A DNA stretch of 64,000 bases from Flavobacteriaceae bacterium (lineage in GTDB: Bacteria > Bacteroidota > Bacteroidia > Flavobacteriales > Flavobacteriaceae), in assembly GCA_013373635.1 (NCBI GenBank), contig JABXHN010000003.1, forward strand, positions 124,001-188,000, written 5' to 3'. The notes under the pieces are model-generated. The model ran no database searches. It was not told where the DNA came from and saw only the letters and a program-made list of their open reading frames with translations. Each line of letters starts with the position of its first letter. Position 1 is the first letter of the stretch. Both the position numbers and the translations under genes were made by a program. This document shows, piece after piece, positions 7,432 to 17,164 of the stretch.

Positions 7432-9843
7432 CTAATAAATACTCGGAAAACTCAAAGGATCAGCTTCGTGCATCATATGATAGAGCTTTTCGTAGATCTC
7501 ATCAGCATTTGGTTTTGAGAAATAATCTCCATCGGATGCATATGCAGGTCTGTGCGCCTGAGAAGTGATCGTCATTGGTTTGGAGTCTAAATAATTATAA
7601 GCTCCTTGTTTTTCAAGAATTTCTTGTAAGAGATAAGCAGAACATCCACCTGGAACATCCTCGTCAATCACCACTAATCTATTGGTTTTTTTAACAGACT
7701 CCACAATTTGATGATCCAAATCAAATGGTACTAAGCTCTGCGCATCGATGAGTTCTATGTCGATACCGACAGCCAAGAGTTTTTGAGCAACTTCTCCAAC
7801 AATTCGAAGAGTGGAACCATAAGACACTACTGTGATGTCGTTACCTTCCTTAAGGGTTTCAACTACACCGATAGGAACGGTATATTCTCCGAGGTTCGAT
7901 GGCATTTTTTCTTTGAGTCGATATCCGTTAAGGCTCTCAATAACAATTGCAGGATCATCGCTTTTTAAAAGGCTGTTGTAAAAACCTGCAGCTACCGTCA
8001 TATTTCTAGGAGAGAGGATACACATCCCTCTTAAAAAGTGTACCATTCCACCTGTTGGAGATCCTGAATGCCAAATTCCCTCCAAACGATGTCCTCTAGT
8101 TCTGATAATCAAAGGAACCTTTTGTTTTCCAAAGGTTCTGTAATGCAGACTAGACACATCATCACTCAGAGTTTGAATCGCGTAGAGTATGTAATCTAAG
8201 TATTGTATTTCAGCAATTGGACGTAAACCTCTTAAAGCCATCCCAACACCTTGTCCAACTAAAGTAGTTTCTCTAATACCAGTATCAGAGACACGAATCT
8301 CTCCATATTTTTCTTGCAGTCCTTCAAGACCTTGGTTTACATCACCAATTTTACCACAATCTTCACCGAAGATGAGCAATTCAGGATGTTGATCTAAGAG
8401 TTTGTCAAAATTATCTCTGATAATTAATCGTCCATCGACCATTTGAGAATCTGCATCGTATTTAGGAGGAATAGTTTCTACAGCAGTCGCTCTGTACTTT
8501 GTTTCATTGTACAAATGAGAACTATAAGCAGGTTGGGTGTTTGCTATAAAATCTTTAATCCAAAGAGCAAGTGCATTCTTGGCATCAGATTCTTCTCCAA
8601 TCATAAAACGAATCGCTTCTCTTGCCTTGGATATTAAATCCTTTTTAATGGGTTCTTCTAAGGCGATTAAATCATTTTTGATCTTTTCGATAAAAACTTT
8701 ATTTGTAGAAGATTTAGCAGCCTCTGTAAGCTTTAAAACCAATTCTTCTTTTAAATCCTTGTGTTGAGCTAAAAATTCATTCCAAGCTTGTCGCTTCGAA
8801 TTTCGAACAGTTCGCTTGATTTCTTTTTCATAGCCTTCGAGTTCTTCCTCTGTCGCAATAGAGTGCTGGAGAATCCAAGATCGAAATTGTTTATTACAAT
8901 CCATCTCATCTTCCCATTCCAAACGCTTTTTGGATTTATAACGCTCGTGAGATCCTGAAGTAGAATGTCCTTGTGGTTGGGTTAACTCAACCACGTGAAC
9001 CAATACAGGTACGTGTTTTTCTCTTGCTATATCAGCTGCATTTTCATAAGCGTGAATCAGGGCCGTATAATCCCATCCCTTCACTTTTATGATCTCAAAT
9101 CCATCTTTCTCTTCTGTTCTTTGAAATCCAGCTAATACTTCAGAAATCGATGATTTAGTGGTTTGGTATTTTGCTGGAACTGAAATTCCATATTCATCAT
9201 CCCAAACAGAGATGACCATAGGAACTTGTAAAACTCCAGCTGCATTGATGGTTTCAAAAAAACAACCCTCTGATGTACTCGCATTACCAATAGTTCCCCA
9301 TGCAATTTCATTTCCTGCATTTGAAAAGAGGTGCGAATTTGGAGTTTGGTGATTTCTATAAACCTTTGAAGCCTGTGCTAATCCAAGTAAACGAGGTATT
9401 TGAGCAGCAGTAGGAGATAAATCAGCACTTGAATTCATCTGCTGTGAGAGATTTTTCCACTCTCCATTTTGATCTACTGAGTGGGTTACAAAGTGTCCTC
9501 CCATTTGTCTACCAGCACTCATGGGTTCTTTACTGATATCAGTAGTTGCGTATAATCCGTGAAATAAATCTAAAGGTGTATAGAGTCCCAAAGCCATCAT
9601 CAGGGTTTGATCTCTGTAATAACCCGATCTAAAATCACCGGGTTTAAAGGCTCGTGCCATTGCTAACTGAGGTAATTCCTTACCATCTCCAAAAATTCCA
9701 AATTTAGCCTTCCCAGTAAGGACTTCCCTTCTCCCAAGTAAACTACATTCTCTGCTTAAAAAAGCAGTTTTGTAATCAGAGATGATCTGCTCTTTGAATT
9801 CGTTGTAGGAAAGTTCTTTTTGCTTTTCTGGGTTTAGTTTCAT
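7432..9843 (-). CDS. 2-oxoacid dehydrogenase E1, fused alpha and beta subunits (branched-chain type)
   Basis: 803-residue thiamine-diphosphate enzyme. The N-terminal half is an E1-alpha: the TPP motif is GNASTSEGCFFETIN at about 186-200, with GN replacing the usual GD, plus the TQPQGHSTSGSHERYKS phosphorylation-loop region. The C-terminal half is an E1-beta (FGEDCGKIGDVNQGLEGLQ, GMALRGLRPIAEIQYLDYI, VIDEDVPGGCSAYLLQEIL). It decarboxylates a 2-oxoacid, probably branched-chain, and passes the acyl group to lipoyl-E2. No E2 or E3 gene lies nearby. A second, shorter fused E1 lies at 34648-36624. An extra helical region of roughly 130 residues separates the halves and accounts for the greater length. 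Confidence 0.9.
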   Translation of the reverse strand: MKLNPEKQKELSYNEFKEQIISDYKTAFLSRECSLLGRREVLTGKAKFGIFGDGKELPQLAMARAFKPGDFRSGYYRDQTLMMALGLYTPLDLFHGLYATTDISKEPMSAGRQMGGHFVTHSVDQNGEWKNLSQQMNSSADLSPTAAQIPRLLGLAQASKVYRNHQTPNSHLFSNAGNEIAWGTIGNASTSEGCFFETINAAGVLQVPMVISVWDDEYGISVPAKYQTTKSSISEVLAGFQRTEEKDGFEIIKVKGWDYTALIHAYENAADIAREKHVPVLVHVVELTQPQGHSTSGSHERYKSKKRLEWEDEMDCNKQFRSWILQHSIATEEELEGYEKEIKRTVRNSKRQAWNEFLAQHKDLKEELVLKLTEAAKSSTNKVFIEKIKNDLIALEEPIKKDLISKAREAIRFMIGEESDAKNALALWIKDFIANTQPAYSSHLYNETKYRATAVETIPPKYDADSQMVDGRLIIRDNFDKLLDQHPELLIFGEDCGKIGDVNQGLEGLQEKYGEIRVSDTGIRETTLVGQGVGMALRGLRPIAEIQYLDYILYAIQTLSDDVSSLHYRTFGKQKVPLIIRTRGHRLEGIWHSGSPTGGMVHFLRGMCILSPRNMTVAAGFYNSLLKSDDPAIVIESLNGYRLKEKMPSNLGEYTVPIGVVETLKEGNDITVVSYGSTLRIVGEVAQKLLAVGIDIELIDAQSLVPFDLDHQIVESVKKTNRLVVIDEDVPGGCSAYLLQEILEKQGAYNYLDSKPMTITSQAHRPAYASDGDYFSKPNADEIYEKLYHMMHEADPLSFPSIY

Positions 9844-9903
9844 GTATGTTTGGAATTTTTACAAAATTACCTTTATTTCAGAGGATTTGCAAAAAATAGG
9901 GCT

Positions 9904-12735
9904 CTAAAACCACTGTCTTTTCAAAAGTCCTGAAAGAGTCTTCGTGTTTAATGCGATTACAAACCTTATTTTAGAACTGTATTCATTTTGAGTAAGCTCC
10001 CATCCATTGTTGGAATACAGTGGAAAATAAAGCTCTAAATAATCGGTAACCAAATTCATTCGTACTCCAAAATCATAGACTAATCTAGCTTGAGATCCTT
10101 TGTTTTTTACAAAACCTACATCGTTGTACAATTCGATCCATCTCCAGACATTAAGACTGGTATTAGCAACTCCCAACCACTGATTGGCATAGGGATTTGA
10201 CAATTTTGATTTAAAACCTCCTTCAGCAATAATAAGCTGTTGGGAGTAAATACCCTCTTCTTCAGAACGCCCTAAATAAGGGTATTCAAAGAGGTAATCT
10301 GTTGGTCGATCCAATGCATAACTAAAGAAGTTTCCATCGGTATTGTTGTGCAAAAAGGTTCCCAGATACAATCTAAAATTGAGTTGCTGTTTATTGTCGT
10401 ATAGCTTTCTAGTTTCTACTTCAAAATTCAGTTTAGAAAAATCAGTTGAAAATTCAGAATTGACCTTCCACTTAAAGTAATTCAGAGCATCTCTATCGAG
10501 ACTTCCATAGCCTATATTGAATACACCGTAATTAGGTGTCATTAGTTTTAACGATGATTTATCGTATTCTCTGTTGACGTTAACATAGCGCATATAAAGC
10601 ACATTTGTTTTGTTTTTTCTCAAATAAGAAGGTCTCCAGCCCATGCTGAAAATTGGAACTAAGGTGGAATAACGAGCATCTCGATCAAAGTGGAAACTAG
10701 AATAGCCGATGCTGAAATTCGTATAGTACAGCTTTGGCTTTTCGTAATACTTATTGTAATTGGCAGTTCCAAAACCAACCCATGAATTGGTGGCTAAGGA
10801 ATAAGAAGGGTAGAAACTAAATTCAAAAGCCTTGTCGAGGGGTGTTTTATTGTGTAATCGCATTCCTGGGGTAAACCCATCGTACAAATTGTATTTCAAA
10901 TTAGGGAAATAAAACAACTGCGAACGATAAGGGTTTTCAATATCTTTAAAAAAGGTCATTCGAAGCCTTCTGTTAGTCGATAGAAAACCATTGACCGATT
11001 TCCAATTATCTCTGGGATTGATTTCAGGAATTTTATGGTCGTAATTGAGCACTACACGATCAATATCATCACTTTTAATCAAAAGTTTTTTATTGAGTTG
11101 TTGAGGCGTAATCCACTTTTTAAATACGATGGAATCCTTCTTTAATCCAAAGAGAGAAATGGGTAATTTGTTGTTTTTGTTCGAACTGATACGAATCTCT
11201 GTACTGTCGGATTTGGTACGCGCTCTGTCAATTTTAAAATTGATTTTATTGTTGGTAAAGATGTACTGCTCAAAAAACCAACTGATGTCTTTTTGAGTAA
11301 AATTTTCCAAAACTTCTCTAAACAAATCCCCTGAGATTTCAGACTGTTTATAGGTGTTGTAGAACTCTTCAATACACTGATCCAAACTGTAATCACCTAG
11401 GTATTCAGATAAGTAAGACAATCCCAATCCTGCTTTGTATTTATTGGCGATCTGATTGTTGAACTTAATCAGAGAATCATTAGAGGTCAGCAGCGCTTGA
11501 TTGAGATTTTTTCGAGCCGAATAATTATAGAGTAAGGCGTATTTGTCATTAAATTTTATCTGACTGGCATAAAAGCCTTTTAATATCTTAAAATCAGCTA
11601 GTCTACCCAATAATTTAGTGTCCGGATAATAGGTTTCAACATAGCGAATCATCAAATAATTGACAATTGCATCGTTGACCCATTGTTCTTTTCGAGGATT
11701 GATAAAGAAACTCTCGTTAAACATCGTATAGAGCGTTGTTTTTAGTAAGTTCAGCTCTAGAACAAAAGATTCTGAATAGGGACTTAAAAAGCTCGGCAGG
11801 AGGTTAAGACCATATATTTGATAGCGCTCGTTATTTTTTGAGGTGATCAGTAATTGATCATGGGGATAGGGACCCAATTTGTCGTAGATAAAATCAATAA
11901 CTCGATCTAAGGACTCTCCAACGAGTTTTTGATCCATTTTTTCTTTGATCAAATCGGTAACCAAAACCGTGTTTTTCAACTGATATCTTTTAAAACTATT
12001 CACGGGTTCCAAAAAGAGCTCAGCTCCCTTTTGACGATTTCCTACGAGTTTAACCCATTGTTGTCCATCCAACACTCTCGATTTAATCTCCGAATAGTTG
12101 GAGTTTAGACTCATATCTTGAGGGTATACAAAATTGATTACCGTATTGGTTACACCCGTGTAGAGGTCTTGTAAATCAAGGTTAGAATAGAGCAGCCAGT
12201 CTCCCTCACTATAGATAGCAGGGGAGAGATACCAGTCTTTGAGATTGTATGATCCATTTGAAAAGTGTCCATAAGAGGTAAACTTAGCATGGGGTAACTT
12301 CACCGTATAGGTAAGAATAAGTTTGACTGTTTCACTAGGTTGTACGGCCTCTCTGAGGTCAATCTTTATGATATCATAGGAATCCAAACGTTCCCAACTG
12401 AGTTTTTGATAATTGCCATCGATAATTCCAATAATAGAGGTGAATCCTCGATCCTTATTGCTAGCCAGATGGAGGCTCTTTTTAAATTCTTCACTAAAAC
12501 GCTTTGCTAATGGCGTATTTTTAGAACTATAGGCGTTATTCCAATCGTTAAAATAGAGTTCATTTAAGGGATCATCACTTGAATTCTGAAAACTAAATGT
12601 TTGCTGAATATTGATTAAATGATTCTCAGTGTCAATCTTAGCTATAATCTCATTGGTGTGCTGAGCGTGCAATGTAGCGATAGAAAACAGTAAAACTAGT
12701 ACTGTAATGATATTATAAGCTATAGTTTTTTTCAA
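9904..12735 (-). CDS. catalytically dead M1-peptidase-like domain with C-terminal outer-membrane beta-barrel
   Basis: About 943 residues. I place the start at TTG (complement of 12733-12735): it gives a clean signal peptide (MKKTIAYNIITVLVLLFSIATLHAQ in two parts, cleaved before Gln) and starts just after the upstream stop, whereas the ATG at 12783 adds 16 unlikely residues overlapping that gene. The first ~520 residues follow an M1 gluzincin layout, but the HExxH-18-E site reads YTMFN...VNDA near residue 335, so zinc ligands and catalytic Glu are missing. Residues ~590-943 are aromatic, alternating beta strands ending in Phe, as in outer-membrane barrels. It is the last gene of the uvrA unit; role unknown, a non-enzymatic surface or assembly function is inferred. 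Confidence 0.75.
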   Translation of the reverse strand: MKKTIAYNIITVLVLLFSIATLHAQHTNEIIAKIDTENHLINIQQTFSFQNSSDDPLNELYFNDWNNAYSSKNTPLAKRFSEEFKKSLHLASNKDRGFTSIIGIIDGNYQKLSWERLDSYDIIKIDLREAVQPSETVKLILTYTVKLPHAKFTSYGHFSNGSYNLKDWYLSPAIYSEGDWLLYSNLDLQDLYTGVTNTVINFVYPQDMSLNSNYSEIKSRVLDGQQWVKLVGNRQKGAELFLEPVNSFKRYQLKNTVLVTDLIKEKMDQKLVGESLDRVIDFIYDKLGPYPHDQLLITSKNNERYQIYGLNLLPSFLSPYSESFVLELNLLKTTLYTMFNESFFINPRKEQWVNDAIVNYLMIRYVETYYPDTKLLGRLADFKILKGFYASQIKFNDKYALLYNYSARKNLNQALLTSNDSLIKFNNQIANKYKAGLGLSYLSEYLGDYSLDQCIEEFYNTYKQSEISGDLFREVLENFTQKDISWFFEQYIFTNNKINFKIDRARTKSDSTEIRISSNKNNKLPISLFGLKKDSIVFKKWITPQQLNKKLLIKSDDIDRVVLNYDHKIPEINPRDNWKSVNGFLSTNRRLRMTFFKDIENPYRSQLFYFPNLKYNLYDGFTPGMRLHNKTPLDKAFEFSFYPSYSLATNSWVGFGTANYNKYYEKPKLYYTNFSIGYSSFHFDRDARYSTLVPIFSMGWRPSYLRKNKTNVLYMRYVNVNREYDKSSLKLMTPNYGVFNIGYGSLDRDALNYFKWKVNSEFSTDFSKLNFEVETRKLYDNKQQLNFRLYLGTFLHNNTDGNFFSYALDRPTDYLFEYPYLGRSEEEGIYSQQLIIAEGGFKSKLSNPYANQWLGVANTSLNVWRWIELYNDVGFVKNKGSQARLVYDFGVRMNLVTDYLELYFPLYSNNGWELTQNEYSSKIRFVIALNTKTLSGLLKRQWF

Positions 12736-12739
12736 TGAA

Positions 12740-13423
12740 TTAGAAGTTTGGACTGTGGTCTTTAAGTTCGTAGAATTGTTCAATATGCGATATGACTTCT
12801 ATAGGAGTATCTGCTAGATACACTAATTCCAAATCGTCTTTGCTAATTTTATCATTGTCGTACAATTGATTTTTAATCCAATCCATCAGACCTTTCCAAT
12901 AAGAGCTTCCCACTAAAATAATAGGGAATTTATCAATCTTTTGAGTTTGTATCAGAGTAATAGCTTCAAAAAGTTCATCCAAGGTTCCAAATCCACCTGG
13001 CATTACTACAAAGGCTTGGGCGTATTTGACAAACATAACCTTACGAACAAAGAAATAGTTAAAATGGAGATTGTATTCTTTGTCGATAAAAGCATTATCG
13101 TGTTGTTCAAATGGTAAATCAATATTAAGCCCTACTGATTTACCTCCAGCTTCTTTTGCCCCCTTATTTGCTGCCTCCATAATACCAGGCCCACCTCCGG
13201 TAATGACTCCAAAACCAACATTGGCAATTTCATAAGCGATATTTCTAGCTAGTTCGTATTCAGCGGTACCTGCTTTGGTACGCGCTGATCCAAATATGGA
13301 GACACAGGGTCCGATAAGCCCCATTTCTTCAAATCCATTGACAAATTCCCCCATGATTTTAAAGAGTGCCCAGGAATCATTGGTCTTGGTCTCATTCCAT
13401 TTTTTACTTTGTTCGTTTGTCAT
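12740..13423 (-). CDS. LOG-family / TIGR00730 Rossmann-fold nucleosidase-like protein
   Basis: 227 residues with both LOG signatures: GGGPGIMEAANKGAKEAGG at 76-94 and PGGFGTLDE at 142-150. LOG proteins hydrolyse nucleoside 5'-monophosphates (in plants, cytokinin riboside monophosphates) to free base and ribose phosphate; the bacterial substrate is generally AMP-like. The longer N-terminus (Trp9 to Phe48) is of the larger bacterial subfamily. It starts 3 bases after the uvrA stop and ends 4 bases before the TTG start of the barrel protein, so uvrA, this gene and the barrel gene look like one transcription unit. Confidence 0.88.
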   Translation of the reverse strand: MTNEQSKKWNETKTNDSWALFKIMGEFVNGFEEMGLIGPCVSIFGSARTKAGTAEYELARNIAYEIANVGFGVITGGGPGIMEAANKGAKEAGGKSVGLNIDLPFEQHDNAFIDKEYNLHFNYFFVRKVMFVKYAQAFVVMPGGFGTLDELFEAITLIQTQKIDKFPIILVGSSYWKGLMDWIKNQLYDNDKISKDDLELVYLADTPIEVISHIEQFYELKDHSPNF

Positions 13424-13426
13424 TGT

Positions 13427-16267
13427 TTATGCTTTTAATTCTTCTTTTAGAAAGGGTGCTGTATAACTCTTTTTGGAGCTTACAACTTCTTCAGGGGTTC
13501 CTTCTGCTACTAATTCTCCTCCGTATTTACCGCCTTCAGGACCTATGTCAATAAGGTGATCAACAACTTTTAACACATCGAGATTGTGTTCGATTACCAC
13601 CACTGTGTTCCCTTTGTCGACCAACTTTTGCAAAACATCTAACAGGACTCTAATATCTTCAAAATGAAGTCCAGTAGTCGGTTCATCTAAGATATAAAAA
13701 GTATTGCCAGTATCCTTTTTTGACAATTCAGTTGCGAGTTTTATGCGTTGTGCCTCTCCACCTGATAGCGTAGTCGATTGTTGACCTAATGAAATATAGC
13801 CCAGACCCACATCTTGAATGGTCTTTAGTTTTCTGTGAATTTTTGGGATGGAATCAAAAAATGAAACCGCTTCGTCAATAGTCATTTCTAAAACGTCAGA
13901 AATGGATTTACCCTTATATCTAATTTCTAGGGTTTCTCTATTAAAACGCTTTCCAAAGCACTCGTCACAAGGGACATAAATGTCTGGTAAAAAATTCATT
14001 TCAATGGCTTTAAGCCCTCCACCAGCACAAGTTTCACATCTTCCACCTGCAACATTAAAACTAAATCTACCCGGTTTGTAGCCTCGTATGGAAGCCTCTA
14101 TGGTTTTGGCAAACAAGTTTCTAATTTCACTAAAGACCCCTGTATAGGTAGCTGGGTTTGATCTTGGGGTTCTACCAATAGGTGATTGATTGATGTCGAT
14201 CACTTTATCGATATGTTCCAAACCTTCAATTGTATCGTATTCTAAAGGTTTTTTAACACCATTAAAGAAATGTGCATTTAAAATAGGGTATAGGGTTTCG
14301 TTGATCAGGGAAGATTTTCCACTTCCTGAAACTCCACTTATACCGATAAATTTACCCAGTGGAAATAGTACATCGATATTCTTGAGATTGTTTCCTCTAC
14401 AGCCTTTAAGAACTAATGATTGGCCAGTTCCTTCTCTGCGAATCTTTGGAATCTCAATCTTCTTAGATCCGCTCAGATAAGCTGCTGTAGTGGTCTTGGT
14501 TTTTTGTAATTCCTTAGGAGTTCCTTTGGAGATGATTTCTCCACCGTGTTTTCCTGCATGAGGTCCAATATCGATTACATAATCCGCTTCGAGAATCATA
14601 TCTTTATCGTGTTCTACGACTAAGACGGAATTTCCTAGGTCACGAAGTGATTTTAATGAACGTATCAATCGGTTATTGTCACGTTGATGTAGTCCAATCG
14701 AAGGTTCGTCTAGTATATAGAGCACTCCAACTAATTGAGAGCCTATTTGAGTAGCTAAGCGAATGCGTTGTGCCTCTCCACCAGACAGTGATTTTGAGCT
14801 TCGATTAAGGCTCAAATAATTCAATCCCACATCTAATAGAAAACTCAGTCGCGCCTTTATTTCTTTGAGAATTTCTTGAGCGATGATTTTTTGATCACCT
14901 TTTAAATTCGATTCAGATTTAAGGATGAATTCATTGAGATCTACCAAATCCATTGCAGCTAATTCCGCTATATTCTTGCCTTGATATTTAAAAAACAAGG
15001 CTTCTTTTTGAAGTCGACTTCCCTCACAACTTGTGCAAAAAGTCTTATCCATATAGTTTTGAGCCCAACGTCTCAAGGTCGATGTATGGGCATCATCACT
15101 CTGTGATTGTATAAAATTGCAAATACCTTCGTAGTCAATCTTATAGGATTTGGATACCCCTGCTGTTTTTGAAAATACTTCAAAGGATTCATTACCACCA
15201 TAGAGGATGATATTCATCGCCTGTTCAGGTATTTTAGCAATAGGAGTACTGAGATCAAATTGGTACTTAAGTGCAATCGCCTCTAGTTGTTTAAAGGCCC
15301 AAGTGTTTCTTTTTTTACCCAAAGGTTCAATTCCTCCTTCCTCTATACTGAGTTGTTCATCAGGAATGACCTTGTCTAAACTTATTTCATAATGATGCCC
15401 TAAACCGTTGCATTTTGGGCACATTCCCTTTGGAGAGTTAAATGAAAAGCTATTGGGTTCTGGAACAGGATAGGATATTCCAGTGCTAGGACACATGAGG
15501 TCTCTACTAAAAAATTCGATTTCTTGACTTTCTTGTTCGAGTACCAATAAAAGATCAGATCCTTCACTCATAGCAGTTAAGATACTTTCTGAGAGTCGTT
15601 TCTCAGTAGCAGCGTCTTTCGAAACAGCAATTCGATCGATGACAATTTCGATGTCGTGTGTCTTATAGCGATCGAGTTTCATTCCTTTAACGATATCCAT
15701 AATGACTCCATCAACTCGTACCTTTAGAAATCCTCTCTTGGCAATTTGTTCAAAAAGTTCTCTGTAATGTCCTTTACGAGAGCGAATCACCGGAGCTAAA
15801 ATGCTGATGCGTTTATCTAAATAACGTTCGCTTATTCGCTCTTGAATTTGCTCATCAGTATAGGAAACCATCTTTTCTCCAGTATTGTATGAGTAGGCAT
15901 CTGAGGCTCTTGCAAACAAAAGTCTCAAAAAGTCATAGACTTCTGTAATGGTTCCAACAGTAGAACGAGGAGATTTAGAAGTTGTTTTTTGTTCGATGGC
16001 AATCACAGGAGATAGGCCATCAATCTTATCCACATCTGGTCGTTCCAATGATCCTAAAAACTGCCTTGCATAGGCTGAAAAGGTTTCTATATAACGACGC
16101 TGACCTTCGGCATAGATGGTATCAAAAGCCAGAGAAGACTTTCCGCTTCCCGAGAGTCCTGTGATTACCACAAGTTGTTCCCTTGGGATATCGATATCGA
16201 TATTTTTTAGGTTGTGAACTCTCGCTCCCTGTATTGTAATAGTGTTGTTAGTGTTATCCATATTCAA
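13427..16267 (-). CDS. uvrA: excinuclease ABC subunit A
   Basis: 946-residue ATPase that finds DNA lesions in nucleotide-excision repair and loads UvrB. Both ABC modules are complete: Walker [15 protein letters not shown] near 38 and [14 protein letters not shown] near 650; signature motifs [18 protein letters not shown] and [17 protein letters not shown]; Walker [14 protein letters not shown] and [13 protein letters not shown]. Zinc-finger cysteines are in [10 protein letters not shown] and CETCAGGG...CDECFGKRF. The length is normal. It is divergent from a self-cleaving repressor with operator-like sites in the shared 147-base gap, which suggests damage-responsive control. No second uvrA is in the window. 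Confidence 0.97.
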   Translation of the reverse strand: MNMDNTNNTITIQGARVHNLKNIDIDIPREQLVVITGLSGSGKSSLAFDTIYAEGQRRYIETFSAYARQFLGSLERPDVDKIDGLSPVIAIEQKTTSKSPRSTVGTITEVYDFLRLLFARASDAYSYNTGEKMVSYTDEQIQERISERYLDKRISILAPVIRSRKGHYRELFEQIAKRGFLKVRVDGVIMDIVKGMKLDRYKTHDIEIVIDRIAVSKDAATEKRLSESILTAMSEGSDLLLVLEQESQEIEFFSRDLMCPSTGISYPVPEPNSFSFNSPKGMCPKCNGLGHHYEISLDKVIPDEQLSIEEGGIEPLGKKRNTWAFKQLEAIALKYQFDLSTPIAKIPEQAMNIILYGGNESFEVFSKTAGVSKSYKIDYEGICNFIQSQSDDAHTSTLRRWAQNYMDKTFCTSCEGSRLQKEALFFKYQGKNIAELAAMDLVDLNEFILKSESNLKGDQKIIAQEILKEIKARLSFLLDVGLNYLSLNRSSKSLSGGEAQRIRLATQIGSQLVGVLYILDEPSIGLHQRDNNRLIRSLKSLRDLGNSVLVVEHDKDMILEADYVIDIGPHAGKHGGEIISKGTPKELQKTKTTTAAYLSGSKKIEIPKIRREGTGQSLVLKGCRGNNLKNIDVLFPLGKFIGISGVSGSGKSSLINETLYPILNAHFFNGVKKPLEYDTIEGLEHIDKVIDINQSPIGRTPRSNPATYTGVFSEIRNLFAKTIEASIRGYKPGRFSFNVAGGRCETCAGGGLKAIEMNFLPDIYVPCDECFGKRFNRETLEIRYKGKSISDVLEMTIDEAVSFFDSIPKIHRKLKTIQDVGLGYISLGQQSTTLSGGEAQRIKLATELSKKDTGNTFYILDEPTTGLHFEDIRVLLDVLQKLVDKGNTVVVIEHNLDVLKVVDHLIDIGPEGGKYGGELVAEGTPEEVVSSKKSYTAPFLKEELKA

Positions 16268-16342
16268 GCTAGCAATTTACTATTTTAAATAATCAAAAGA
16301 AAGTAAATCTCATCCTTGTTTTAGTGTATTTCATAGAGTGTA

Positions 16343-16381
16343 TTGGAAATTTTCCGAATTAATATTTTGGAAATATTCCAA
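16343..16381. promoter_or_regulatory. tandem operator-like inverted repeats upstream of the S24 repressor
   Basis: Two copies of one dyad: TTGGAA-ATT-TTCCGA (16343-16357, one mismatch) and a perfect TTGGAA-ATA-TTCCAA (16367-16381, extendable by one base each side). Centres are 24 bases apart. The second copy covers the -33 TTTG (16366-16369) of the promoter reading into the repressor gene, the arrangement expected for autorepression. The sites are also 76 or more bases upstream of the divergent uvrA start. I saw no other perfect copy of the dyad elsewhere in the window. Confidence 0.7.
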
Positions 16382-16396
16382 ATAATTATATCTTTA
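16366..16396 (+). promoter_or_regulatory. Bacteroidota-type promoter for the S24 repressor gene
   Basis: -33 box TTTG at 16366-16369, 19-base spacer, -7 box TATCTTTA at 16389-16396 (consensus TAnnTTTG with the last base changed). Transcription would begin about 7 bases later, shortly before the ATG at 16415, which rules out the longer reading frame opening at a TTG at 16343. Confidence 0.65.
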
Positions 16397-16414
16397 TACA
16401 AATACTACATTACA

Positions 16415-17164
16415 ATGATCATAGAACGATTTATTACACTTAGAAAAGAGCTGGGTTTGACTCAGGATAGTTTTGGGCAACTCATAGGTGATGCCAAGAC
16501 TACAGCTGATATCGAAAGAGAAAAAAGTGAATTGAGCGCTAGTGGATTAATGCGAATTGTCAAAGAATTTGGAATAAACCCTCTATGGCTATACGAGGAG
16601 AATCAACCTCAGTATTTGGATTACAGTTCAAAGGATTGTTCTCCAAAAGTGATCAGTCTTGCCAATGAAGAATCTGAGAATATTATCCTTGTCAACGCAA
16701 AAGCTGCAGCAGGATATCCTCAGAATGTAGCCGATACGAGTTGGTATAAACAATTACCTGCTTTTGAGTTTCCGATTCCACAGTTTAAAAACTCGACCTA
16801 TAGAGGTTTTCAAATCGAAGGAGATAGCATGCTTCCTAATCTTAGAGCAAATGATTGGGTACTCGCTAGAGCCGTAGAAAAATTATCACATATCAACTCT
16901 AATAAAATATATGTAGTGGTACTTTTCGACTCTATTATGGTCAAAAAGATCAATGTGCTTGAAAACGGACTCTATGAATTAGTTTCCATCAATCCAGATT
17001 ACGAACCCTATAAAATCTCTGCCCTTCAAATACAAGAAGTGTGGGAGGTGAGTAGTCGCATCAGTTTTGGAATTGAGGAACCTCAAGAGAGTAAATTACT
17101 GCTTCAATTAAAAGAGTCGATGAATACTCTTAAAAGACAATTAGAGGAAGCGACTCTTAATTAG
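16415..17164 (+). CDS. LexA/CI-type self-cleaving transcriptional repressor (XRE HTH + S24 peptidase)
   Basis: 249 residues from the ATG at 16415. An XRE-type helix-turn-helix fills about residues 4-60 (LRKELGLTQDSFGQLIG, LMRIVKEFGINPLWLY). The C-terminal S24 domain (about 90-220) keeps all parts of the LexA/UmuD self-cleavage machine: scissile Ala99-Gly100 in KAAAGYP, nucleophile Ser138 in GDSM, general-base Lys177 in MVKKI. A short amphipathic helix ends the protein (about 224-246). Divergent from uvrA and preceded by two dyads, one over its own -33 box. A prophage repressor is the alternative, but no phage genes are nearby. Its stop overlaps the convergent ggt stop by 4 bases (TTAG). Confidence 0.85.
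   Translation: MIIERFITLRKELGLTQDSFGQLIGDAKTTADIEREKSELSASGLMRIVKEFGINPLWLYEENQPQYLDYSSKDCSPKVISLANEESENIILVNAKAAAGYPQNVADTSWYKQLPAFEFPIPQFKNSTYRGFQIEGDSMLPNLRANDWVLARAVEKLSHINSNKIYVVVLFDSIMVKKINVLENGLYELVSINPDYEPYKISALQIQEVWEVSSRISFGIEEPQESKLLLQLKESMNTLKRQLEEATLN

Noticed and set aside
16343-16414. Extended repressor start at TTG 16343
   Set aside because: It would place coding sequence across the operators and promoter; the ATG at 16415 fits the HTH domain start.
16415-17164. Prophage remnant marked by a CI-like repressor
   Set aside because: Neighbours are uvrA and ggt, and no integrase, structural or lysis genes or att-like repeats are seen.
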